A stretch of 17,961 nt of DNA from Arsenophonus sp052174535. GTDB lineage: Bacteria > Pseudomonadota > Gammaproteobacteria > Enterobacterales > Enterobacteriaceae. Of this stretch, positions 9,131-17,737 are shown in pieces; positions within the stretch are counted from its first letter, which is position 1, and each line of letters starts with the position of its first letter. Made by a program: the position numbers and the translations under genes. Under the pieces are notes generated by a model that had not been told where the DNA came from, searched no databases, and saw nothing but the letters and a program-made list of their open reading frames with translations. The stretch lies in NCBI GenBank assembly GCA_052174535.1, contig JBQMRQ010000087.1, forward strand, positions 1-17,961, read 5' to 3'.

Positions 9131-9480
9131 ATCTAATGCCTTTATTTTATTTTAGAATTAGTTCTTGATCCTAAATAGTTATTAAAAGATATTTCTTCAA
9201 ACGCTACGCCAAGATAACCAATGAAAGTAAATTATTTCGTAGGAAAGTAGTGTCAGTGACTAGAGTACTAGAATTATTGCTGCTATTTCTTTTACCGGGG
9301 TATCAGAGGGCAATAAAAATTAATTAAACATATTAATCTTTATAATCCCCTTCTCTGGTCTAAAAGATGGTTTCGATAAAAACTTCTTAATTATATTTGT
9401 GATATAATGAAAATACCGAGAAAAGACGTAATACCATTAATGTAAAATAATGAAAATAAATGCAATGTGATATAGTTCGA

Positions 9481-11195
9481 CATGAACGGTTGCCTATTAT
9501 CGGCGATGAAAATCCTCACAGTCATTTTTAGTTTCTATTAATATTGGCTATACTATTATTATCCATCAACATTCTATTTTCATGAGTAAGCAGCACTTGG
9601 CGTATTGATTTTTTTGTTGCTCCTTTATGTTACTAAATCTGAGTACAAAGTACTAGAACAACTGATTAACCAGGAGTTGATGGATTATTTGATTGCTTAG
9701 TAATTTAGCAATTAACTGAAACAGCTTAGTCTATAAGACTTTGCATATGGTTTTACGCCTTATTAAGAAGCTAAGTGCAAAAGTTTTGAAGGCACTGTGA
9801 TTAATGTTAATACGATTTTAGACTTAGATAATACGCCTATTATTCAGAAGGGTGTATTCCTAATATCGATAATAATAATTTAACTCCCTTAATCGATTTG
9901 CAAAATATTAATGAGCATATTTTTAAAGGTTTTATGTTCCGCTATATTCCTATCCACTTGTATTGGTCAATGCAGAGCCACAACAACTAATAAATACAAT
10001 ACGTTGCCGGAAATTGGTTATCATCTTGCAGGATTTATTGAGACGAAATTTAAAGATTTGACAAAATGAGTGTGATTAAAGTAATTTAACAAAAGAGGCG
10101 AAAGTAAACGTAGTACATTACGCATGAATGGGCGCAGCTATACCGCATCGGAGATATTCATGACTGAGTGCTGTTTTATACTCTGCGGTATGTTAATTTC
10201 TAGATACGTTAGAAACGGTTATTTCTTTGCTCGCAGAACAATTTTAGCCACGGCTATATTTTAATTATTGTGGTTTCAAACAATCTTCAGCAAGGAAACT
10301 AATGACCTTTTCAACATCACCCAATAATTACGATATCACCAATATAACCGACTAAAAAGCCGGTATGATTATACTAATCTACATTACAATCTTATAGAAA
10401 TAGAAAATTATCTTCAGAGCTCAACTTATCAATGATATAACAGTAATTTCCCTATCTATAGATAAAAACTGAACTATCATCAATCACTGCCATGGTGTTC
10501 ACCATAAATCTGGAAAATCCTTTCAGGAACAGGTATTCTTTTATCAAGGGTAAAAATACTATTGTTCCGATAGTTCTGCAGATTATTTCTATCCATGTTA
10601 TTTTGCTTACTCAAAACGATCTCTTACAGTAAGTAAGAGTACGAATAGCGATGATAAAGTAGTAGCCTCTACACCTTAAAGCCATTAAGGCCGCTTTATA
10701 AATTGAAAAAAGAACTAAAAATTCATTGAAATTCTAGATAGAAAACAACAATTTATAGTTTAATGAAGAAAGAAAAAAGTTAATTTTAAAGATGAAATTT
10801 ATAAAATCAAATGGATCATACCACAGAAAAGTATCCTTAATATTAAGGTATATAAAAAACTTTTAAATGTAACAATAACGGTTAGAAATATTGGACAAAG
10901 CTACAAAACCTTCATTAATCCTCGCATTTTTAATTTTAAAAATAATAGTTTTTATTAGCTTATTCAGTATGAATAAAAATGAAGTCTGCTGTGGTAAGCA
11001 ATAGGATATTAAAATGAATTATAAATTTAGTGCAAACACCATAAGTTTTTACCGGTACAAATACTCGATAACTATAGTAAAGATGATCACAACTGCTTGA
11101 TGATTTAATTGAATTGAATGAAACAATATTTGCAAAATTCTGTTCAACTTTAACTGGAAAAACGCAGAGGGTGTACCACCCCTTCCAAAAACTAC
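9481..11195. other. Stretch with weak, unassigned plus-strand remnants
   Basis: No family assignment is possible. Plus-strand pieces with protein-like composition include a hydrophobic then acidic stretch near 9596-9700 (ALGVLIFLLLLYVTKS, then LEQLINQELMDYL), FEGTVINVNTILDLDNTPII (about 9785-9850), HIFKGFMFRYIPIHLYW (about 9916-9972), and a 64-codon open stretch at 10767-10958 without a start codon. All are in different frames or separated by stops. The region 10115-10205 is the second copy of the dispersed repeat, and CCTTAATATTAAGG at 10835-10848 is a perfect 14-bp palindrome. The minus-strand frame at 10960-11199 has no support. Confidence 0.4.
10115..10205. repeat. Dispersed diverged repeat, copy B (partner at 2776-2855)
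   Basis: This is the better preserved partner of the repeat at 2776-2855. It also contains an internal 8-bp inverted repeat, ATACCGCA (10140-10147) and TGCGGTAT (10184-10191), that is eroded in copy A. The minus strand reads INIPQSIKQHSVMNISDAV, a stop, then LRPFMRNVLR. I do not recognise the parent element. Confidence 0.4.
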
Positions 11196-11486
11196 ACAAC
11201 TGAATTGATAGATATTCTATTCACCTATTTTAAAAAGGTGGAAATTAATGCAGAATTAATAAGGCTACGAAAGATGGATTAGGAAAGAATAATTATTGCA
11301 TCCATTAAGGATGTTGTTGATTTAGAGAACAGCACTGAAGAGAAAAAGCAAAACTCACCGTTTGGAAGAAATATCGAGTATAAACTTAATCGTCTCGATA
11401 TTTCAACCACCCAGGAGATCTTGGTTGGCCTAAGAAAGCGAATTTACAGTAGCGTTTATTTATTTCGTCGTGACAAACGTTTCTGA
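11196..11486 (+). pseudogene. Unidentified possible gene remnant with one in-frame stop
   Basis: A 97-codon plus-strand frame is interrupted by a single TAG (at 11280-11282) and ends at TGA (11484-11486). It has no start codon at its left edge. Its composition is that of an ordinary soluble protein: ELIDILFTYFKKVEINAEL, then after the stop ERIIIASIKDVVDLENS and YKLNRLDISTTQEILVGLRK, ending in basic residues. A second frame just upstream (LDDLIELNETIFAKFCST, about 11098-11152) could be the preceding part after a frameshift. I do not recognise a family. At this base composition such a stretch can arise by chance, although the mixed composition and sparse stops make a decayed gene reasonable. 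Confidence 0.3.
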
Positions 11487-12059
11487 TTATCGTCCACATC
11501 AGCTTTGGTAATTTTTTTGTCTATCTTGTACGGGTTTATCATAAAGAAATGCGTCTAAATTAGATAAAAATATGCGAATCAGTATTTTTCTGCCAAATAC
11601 TTCTTCCTAAAAAGTCTATTAAACGCCTTCTCGCTTATCAGTAACCCTATTTTTTCTTTACCTATTGGCACATTTCTTGCTGAATATTAATTTTTATTGA
11701 GTATAGCTTACTATAAGTAAAATATAAGATTAAATATACTAATTTATGAAATCCCCTGTTCTTAGGCTGCTGCTTTTACTTTGGAATGATGAGTTTTATC
11801 TATTTTTTGCCTAATACTCAACCAGATATTTTATAGTGCATGGTTTACTTGAATATGGACTTTCCTGTGAAACCTTCTTATAGCAATTTAGATTTAACTT
11901 TTTATCCTCTCATCTTTAATCTTTAAGTTTTAAACAGGTTAGTTATTTTAGTATCAGTGAGACTAGTTGATAATTTTACTTTATCTTTTAAATACCTTCT
12001 TCAGAAATTTGGGGCGCTATCTTTGATGGAAACTTGTTTTTACTTTCAATTTTCTCTTG
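11487..12059. other. Stretch without an identifiable gene
   Basis: This is AT-rich sequence downstream of the rpn relic. The C-terminal tail of rpn (usually glutamine- and glutamate-rich and poorly conserved) would be expected down to roughly 11820 on the minus strand, but I cannot recognise it. Nothing else is visible. Confidence 0.5.
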
Positions 12060-12716
12060 TTATATCTCTTGTTTGATATTTTTTACTGTATACTTGATAA
12101 TACTCAAGAATGGCCCTCATATTTTTCTTAATAATACTATCAAGTAACTCGATCATATCTTGTCTGCAAATGTATTTCTGTATTAACATTAATAATGTCT
12201 TTTCCTACGCTGTATAATCTTACCGTCTTCGAGTGTTATGACGTCAACAAGCTTAAATGATTTTATATAGATATTTCGGGTGTTATTCATTTTACTAAAA
12301 TAATCGAACTAGTTCGTACTCTAAGGATTAGCACTTTGTTCTCCATAACAAAAAAGATAGGAAAATTAACAGTAATTTTTATATCCCGTATTCTAATCGC
12401 TTCTGTATAGAAGCAATGCTATATAACGCATGATAGTCGCTATGTCATCAAGCTTATTATAGTTTGACTGATGCTCTATTAATAAGTAGATAACCTTTTT
12501 CTTATTCGGTATTCACAGAATATAGAATATCACTCTGATAGTTTTTATCTTCCTATCGACAAATGAGATAAATTCTACTATCAGGCTATACTATAAAAGT
12601 CACATAGTGCCTTAATCTCATCAGGAAGCTAGATATCAAATAAATTGATCATCCTTTTTTCAATTAAAACTACCTAAATATTGAATCATACGATGTTGTG
12701 GTAAATTTTTAGTCAT
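12060..12716 (-). pseudogene. rpn: Rpn-family (YhgA-like) recombination-promoting nuclease/putative transposase, decayed
   Basis: Rpn proteins are PD-(D/E)XK nucleases reported to promote RecA-independent recombination; they are abundant in enterobacterial symbionts. Read on the minus strand from ATG at 12716-12714, successive frames give the family order: MTKNLPQHR (family MTKxxxxPHD), LPDEIKALCDF (about 12590-12625), SDILYSVNTE (about 12505-12536, family SDVLYS), LLINRAS, a frame-shifted form of LIEHQS (about 12470-12490), FCYGEQSANP (about 12325-12355, family FYxGxxSPYP), SFKLVDVITLEDGKIIQRRK (about 12205-12261, family FPLVDVTVxPDDEIxxHR) and DMIELLDSIIKKNMR (about 12110-12155). Stops and at least four frame changes make it non-functional. 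It lies about 170 bp beyond the left end of IS copy 3 in the same orientation. Confidence 0.82.
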
Positions 12717-12889
12717 TTAATTTATTTAGAGGTATTTTATTTTAATGACTCAGACTAAATAGGTATTTAATATGTTTTTCAAAATCATATCTAACTCTTT
12801 ATCTCTTTCTCAGGCTAAAAGAGTGTGCTATTTTATGATTTGGAAATCGCCAAGCATCGACTGTACTGTTTAGCAATCTTGCAATCCAG

Positions 12890-14270
12890 ATTTTTCTATC
12901 TTTTTAGGGTAGAAATAATCGTTTTTATTGAATCATAGTTTTCTTGTCATCAGATAACTTGGCGGAGAATAGAGTGCAATCCTTAATAATTTCAAGAAGA
13001 TTTTTTCCAGTTTTCTTAATAGACGGGAGTAGGCTAAATAGTATTGTAAGAGTTACATTCCTCAAATAATAATTCTCTACGCTTTAGTTTTATAGGGTTA
13101 TTGTTACAAAACTCGATTCAATTGGATTCGTGATTCTTATTGATCCCCCCTAGTGCACTGATGGGGGCCATAGAATGTCAGCTGTTCTTTTCGATCTTTC
13201 TCTATAAGATCCTCATCGCTGCAGTATATGCTGAAAAGCTTGCAAATAAAACATCAAAAGCTTTATTAGCGGACATTATGGCTCCTGTTAGTTAGAGGTC
13301 CTCCCTCTCCGCGCATACAGCTTCTTAGCTTTACTTTCGGTGTTTGATGCCTTTTGAAGGTGAAAGCAACATATCGGTTTTTATTTTGTATACCTAACAG
13401 CGTTGATATTTGGCACCTAGAAATACTTTGTTATTGCATTCCAAAAATTAAGCATCCCATACCTCGTATCAAGTCTAGAAAAAACAGTTAAGCTCCTCGT
13501 TTATCAGTTCATTGAGAAGTTCGCTCAGTTTATTTCTAACTCTCAATAATCATCTTCGACCGTAACGAGCTCCTTACCATCAATGCAGTCCTGCTGATAA
13601 TCAGCAAGAAGATAAAGGTGATCAACTTGCCTAACAAAGAGTGATATATATTCAGGCAAGAAATAAACATAGCGTGTATCGCTTAAATCACTCAGCTATC
13701 ATATTACTATTTGAATCTGTTTATGTTACTGACAGAGAAAGGACCAGTGTTTTTTACTGAAAAGCTCTCCACAGAGCTTCGTAAAAATCACTGAAGGAGG
13801 AATTTCAGACATGGTAGCAATTCTTCATTGTTTTTGTACACTTTAGATAAGACGGCATCAAGAAGCTGACTGAAGGATATTCTGTTCCCGCTGTGATCAT
13901 CTCTGATATTAGACATTTTAATATCATCTTGCATGATTCACTATAGAACATAACCATTACGGATGACAGGTTGATAACAATCGATAAGTCAGGATTTTAG
14001 CATGTTGTTGCAACCGTTGTTTTTAAGTTAAAACTAAGCTTTAACATCAGTGTCTTTCAGCTTCCTGGCACCATTAGATGAATTCATGCAAGGGATCAGA
14101 GGGTAATATTTGCTTTCATAGATACTTGTATATAGGGTAGACTTTCATGGCATATCATCTCTCTGTTGTTGAAATCATTTATAAAATTAATTAGCAGTGG
14201 AGATTTAATATTGCCATTGCCATATTAGAAACTCTATATACCAGAAATGAGGATAACTTATTTTCATACA
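12890..14270 (-). mobile_element. IS256-family insertion sequence, copy 3, nearly full length but dead
   Basis: The minus-strand transposase relic runs from about 14150 to 12900. Landmarks: the start-proximal MxYHE block (14145-14160) shared with copies 1 and 2, VIRNGYVLY (about 13945-13985, family VVRNGYLPER), LKCTKTMKN (about 13820-13850), FSDFYEALW (about 13770-13800, family GDFxEAL), the GRKEL region (about 13565-13580), LTFYDFP-region relics (about 13150-13200), and NPIESxFxTVR-region relics (about 13080-13140). The right end is near CATACATAC at 14266-14274, complementary in sense to the GTGTATG at the other terminus. The left end is poorly defined because similarity fades below about 12950. 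It separates the rpn relic from the pilV relic, all on the same strand. Confidence 0.82.
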
Positions 14271-14665
14271 TACAACAACACAACAGTACACTTGTGATAG
14301 CCTGAATCAATTTTTTATTACTATGAAGAGAGGAGTAGCCAGCAGATAATAGCTATACTCTTCCTTCCGGAGGAATAATTTCGCTTATTTTGGAATACTA
14401 TTGATGATTGATTGTGTTAGATTATGTCTATTTCATTAATACATTTTTAATTACATTAATATATAATTTTTGTTTGTTTTATGTCGGTTTACCTTAATAA
14501 TATACTTAAATCAATTTATTAATAACAGCAGATAATTTGCATATGATGATTCTTTATTCTGATACCCTACAATTTTAGGCTAAAGCAGAATCCTAACTCA
14601 CGGGCAGCAATATTTCATTAAATCATATCTTTGCTAGTTAGTCATCTATTTACATTTGCGTTTTT
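14271..14665. other. Gap between the pilV relic and IS copy 3
   Basis: In IncI-type pil operons the shufflon recombinase gene rci follows pilV. I see no tyrosine-recombinase remnant here on either strand, and no sfx-type inverted repeats. The only local structure is TTCCT-TCCGG-AGGAA at 14361-14375. The IS insertion may have displaced or destroyed whatever followed pilV. Confidence 0.5.
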
Positions 14666-15628
14666 TTAGGAAAATTCCTGATGCTCTAAGTACTTATTCT
14701 GAGATGACAGTAATAAACCTCTTTTGGTGTTAATCCAAGCGATTCATTATGATCTGTGCATTCCAAAACCTAGTTGTAGCCTTCTATCCAGTTGCAAAAA
14801 ATTGCTGGAAAATAAACGCGCATATACTCTAACCGTTTGCATTTAAGTTAGTCGCCGGTATAATATAAAATGTGCCTTTATTGCTAACTCATCGTATCCA
14901 ATCGTTATTATCCATATAGGTAGGAAGCCCTACCAGCGTGCACTTCATTAATCAACCTTTTCTGCGCTTCATTATCAGCTACCCGTCGTCTTGATTTTTG
15001 ATATCTACTGCCTGCATTAATTTCTTTCAATAATACCACTTTTTAGCATTAACGGTACTGACGTTATTGAGATTATTATTACTCATATCAATAGCGATAT
15101 GAATTTTATTTAACTCAAGTTTATATTCCATCTAAAACTGATTAGCCTATCGTTGTTTTCCTGCAACATGCTATCTATAGGATTTCCGATGATAGTTCAA
15201 TGGTAATAGTAAGTTAGCAGCAGTTGAGACCAAAATCCCTTTGTTGTCTTGTTTAGACACTCTAGAGTTATGATCGATATTCTTGTTAATCTATCATAAC
15301 CGCATATGTCGTTAATCTTGGCGGTAATCTTCTATATATCTTTTCTGAAATATTATTATTCTTATACTCTACAAATAAACGCCTATATCGCCAACTAGTC
15401 TTTGGGACTGTTTTCAGCAGATCTATCATAATACTTTATTGACTAAAACTATTTTTTCCGAAAAACCCATTTATAACTACGCTAATTTTATTAACATAGC
15501 AGAAATAATACGTTTTTTTGGTAGTTAATTAATGACCGTTAAGATAGCAAATATATTAGCAAATATATTTCTCTTCGTCTTCATTAACTAGCTGGAATAA
15601 CATTGTGGTAATGACCAACTTTTTTCAT
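14666..15628 (-). pseudogene. pilV: PilV, minor pilin/adhesin of the conjugative thin pilus, decayed
   Basis: PilV forms the tip adhesin of type IVB thin pili in IncI plasmids and related ICEs and selects recipient cells. Minus-strand frames reproduce the family order: MKKVGH at ATG 15628-15626 (PilV begins MKK), DNKGILVSTAANL (about 15215-15250, family QxxxMVxTTGGxxIP), QENNDRL (about 15146-15166), LNKIHIAIDMSNNNLNNVST continuing VNA (15045-15105, family LNRMHTAIDMxxNNLNNxxTVNA), INEVHAGRASYLYMDNND, then WIR, a stop and VSNKGTFYI (about 14855-14955, family WLRxVxNKGxY), LNANG, and the terminal LLLSSQNKY (14691-14720, family LLSCQxGxW), ending at TAA 14668-14666 where the family normally ends. 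About ten stops and several frameshifts are present. A perfect 12-base tandem duplication, AGCAAATATATT twice at 15546-15569, lies near the start. The order and the natural end make this call firm. Confidence 0.8.
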
Positions 15629-15659
15629 CTAAATATTCACTCTACTTTTGCTACCTATA

Positions 15660-16423
15660 AAGCCGCCAATACTACATCACAACTACAAGAGCATCTAATA
15701 CTTCTAATGAAATAAATCTATAATAGATTTTTGCCTTTTTTCTCTAATTTTTATTAAAATGTAACCTCCTAAATATAACATCCAATTGCTAAAAGCAACG
15801 CTCAATATCATCACTCCACACAAAACAGAGCAAATAATACTGAGCGATAATTAAGGTTTCTTATCACTAAGTCGGGTTATGTAATCTTTTTGCTAAAAAG
15901 ATCCCTGTAATAGTGGCACCATTGATGACCTAGAGAACCTCTGAAAAGGAAAACCATATACTTTAACTCATTCCATCATGTACACATTACTCAAAGTAAA
16001 ATGTTCAATAACCTTTATGCTGATAAGAGAAGGTACGTCACACTCTATAAATCATATCAAAAAGACTTAATATACTAAGTAGGGGCGAAATATAGGGTTT
16101 CTCTTAGTACAAGAGAAAATGTCAGACAGTTTCAATTAACCTAAAGACCCGCATAAAATAGTGCGGTAACATCTCCTGGCGGTATCCAAATAGATAAATA
16201 TAGCTAAAAAGAAAACCAGAGAAAACAGGCAATTGTGGTACTGATGACGTAAATATAGCAATATAATGGATAACATGGTAAAATAATTATTGGTACTATT
16301 ACCGTTCTCCGAACACTGAAAACGGCCTTCATTAAAAATACAAAAAATATTTTTGATAACAACTACGTTGGTTTATGCGATGACAACGCATAACCAAAGT
16401 AAAGTGAGACTTATCGTGTTCAC
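15660..16423 (-). pseudogene. pilU: Probable PilU, prepilin peptidase of the thin pilus, decayed
   Basis: PilU is a membrane aspartyl protease that processes the PilS prepilin; in R64 it lies immediately upstream of pilV, as here. A GTG start (16423-16421) follows a strong AAAGGAG (16436-16430). The N-terminus is hydrophobic, MNTISLTLLWLCVVIA, then a stop (16375-16373), then TNVVVIKN, which resembles the first catalytic block of these enzymes (D-x-R-x-x-x-I-x-N) with the Asp and Arg gone. Further on, LYLSIWIPPGDVTALFYAGL (about 16147-16206) resembles the second catalytic block (GxGDVxxL) inside a membrane segment. The length from start to pilV, about 255 codons, is close to the 220 or so expected. 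The rest is unreadable. The call rests largely on the GDV motif, hydrophobicity and adjacency to pilV; a different small membrane protein is possible. Confidence 0.5.
16368..16397. repeat. Bulged 11-bp hairpin
   Basis: TTGGTTTATGCG (16368-16379) pairs with CGCATAACCAA (16387-16397) around a 7-base loop, with one bulged T. It spans the stop codon that ends the first 16 codons of the pilU relic. Confidence 0.5.
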
Positions 16424-16429
16424 TATTTT

Positions 16430-16463
16430 CTCCTTTCGTTACTTATAATCGGCTAAGTAACGA
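16430..16463 (-). promoter_or_regulatory. Strong Shine-Dalgarno preceded directly by a 10-bp hairpin (pilU leader)
   Basis: On the minus strand TCGTTACTTA (16463-16454) pairs exactly with TAAGTAACGA (16445-16436) across GCCGATTA. The hairpin's 3' arm ends one base into AAAGGAG (16436-16430), six bases before the GTG start. A stem touching the ribosome binding site could modulate initiation. It could also be the relic terminator of the upstream gene; no T-run follows. Confidence 0.5.
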
Positions 16464-16658
16464 GCATAAAGCTGTTAAGCATAGTACAGAAGGTTTCTTT
16501 CATTCCAGAAATGAAATGAACTATAGCGTTATATAACCAAAGATAAGTTTAGTTAACCCCCCTCATTCACACAAGGCCCCCTTACGGGACCCACCTCCAA
16601 TCCTCAATCGATTTTAACGTTGAGGCGCATGCCTGATTAAGTAAATCCCGATGGTTCT

Positions 16659-17000
16659 AGACTCACAACCATTTTTAAAGCTTTGAGATATAGATCAAAT
16701 TGATTTGTATCAGCTAATAATTCACGTTCGACACCAAAATTCCGTTTATCTCGGTTGATATTCACTGCCTTTCTCAACATGCGGCTTTTTTGCTGTATGG
16801 ATGGCTTTTAGCAGTTTTTTATCAATCTAGCATAAAAGAGAAAAGATCTTGCCTGTTTCTTTAAAATAAAACGCATTATGCTGCCGTATTGATGTTCATG
16901 GCAACCAAACGGAATAATTTTACGATAGCGATCTCCCCCTTAAATACAGAAAAAGAAAAACTTGCCTTTCCTCCTGCATCATCAAAAGGATTTAAAATTT
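16659..17000 (-). pseudogene. Unidentified minus-strand gene remnant upstream of pilU
   Basis: One minus-strand frame holds about 100 codons with a single TAA (about 16800), ending at TAA near 16659. It reads GDRYRKIIPFGCHEHQYGSI, MRFILKKQARSFLFYARLIK, then after the stop SRMLRKAVNINRDKRNFGVE and RELLADTNQFDLYLKALKMV. A frame change upstream adds NPFDDAGGKASFSFSVFKG (about 16922-16980). Composition is that of a basic, soluble protein. By IncI gene order pilT (a lytic transglycosylase) would be expected here, but I see no transglycosylase ES or GLMQ motif, so I do not assign it. The plus-strand frame at 16962-17165 is not supported. A GC-rich patch at about 16557-16600 separates it from pilU. 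Confidence 0.4.
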
Positions 17001-17737
17001 AAAAATGAGAGTATAATCGCCTTACCCATAAAATTAAACTATTATCTGGTTTACATTGTTTTGCAATTTTTTTTGGGTAGTAATGGCAGTAATACAATAT
17101 TGTTAGTGCTGGAAACTAGATATAATCTATCATTGCAGACGTCGCGAAGCTTAGAGCCTATATGATTCTGTAGGTGGGATATTTGAAATCAAAATCTGAG
17201 ATAAATAACGGTTATTTATTTCACTTAGTGAAACGAAATTATACTTTAATTTTATTAGAAATACTTGTCATTGACTGAATACTGCAAAGTTAAAGGTATT
17301 TGAATCCTCAAGATAATTTAATATAGACTGAATATTTTTGTTAAAAATACATTTGAAACAGAACTCAATATCTCTAACTAGCTATTCTGAATAGAACCCT
17401 ATTTTTTATTAGATCTTGTGAAAAAAAAGTTTACAGCACTTTTACTGTAAAGCTGCATTATATCTACCTTGCAATTGGCGTCCTTAATTAAACTCCTCAC
17501 TGTCATAAAAATAATAGATATAGCAAAATTAGAAATAGTTATTTAACGTTCTATAGCTGAAGAAGCTGATATATGTTAAACAGTACTTATAATATTTAGA
17601 AATCTAACTTTCTCTAGTGTAAGGAAAGATGCCTGTAGAGACGGTTTAAACTTTTAATGGATTTTATTAATTTTGATGTCGCTTAAAAGGTATTAATAAA
17701 AATATTATTAACAATGTTTGTTGTAATAAGGAAATTT
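17001..17737. other. Stretch without an identifiable gene
   Basis: No protein family is recognisable on either strand. Small palindromes occur at 17219-17233 (TTTCACT-T-AGTGAAA) and about 17430-17451 (TTTACAG with CTGTAAA). The final 40 bases lead into the ribosome binding site of the plus-strand gene at 17738 and may include its promoter, but I cannot point to convincing -35 and -10 boxes in sequence this AT-rich. Confidence 0.5.

Larger units (their letters stand above)
7885..9480. other. Stretch without an identifiable gene
   Basis: No protein family is recognisable on either strand. The 77-codon plus-strand frame at 8348-8581 has no ribosome binding site, no recognisable motif and a length expected by chance. 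Structure consists of short hairpins: GCGCTTAC-TGAG-GTAAGCGC (8255-8274), AAACATC-ATGATA-GATGTTT (8302-8321), GTAAGT-AAA-ACTTAC (9063-9077) and TTTTATCG-AAAG-CGATAAAA (9111-9130). Base composition is extremely AT-rich from about 8080 to 9130. Confidence 0.6.

Noticed and set aside
9590..10110. Possible DotM/TrbA-like or other IncI transfer protein on the plus strand
   Set aside because: I tried to match hydrophobic and acidic stretches to IncI/Dot-Icm families but no ordered motifs fit.
10960..11199. 79-codon minus-strand open frame
   Set aside because: It opposes a plausible plus-strand remnant (LDDLIELNETIFAKF) and shows no motif; chance-length.
16940..16980. NPFDD motif recalling MbtH proteins on the minus strand
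   Set aside because: Nothing after the motif resembles MbtH (no SLWP block), so the match is accidental.
16962..17165. 67-codon plus-strand open frame
   Set aside because: It partly opposes the unidentified minus-strand remnant and has no family signal.
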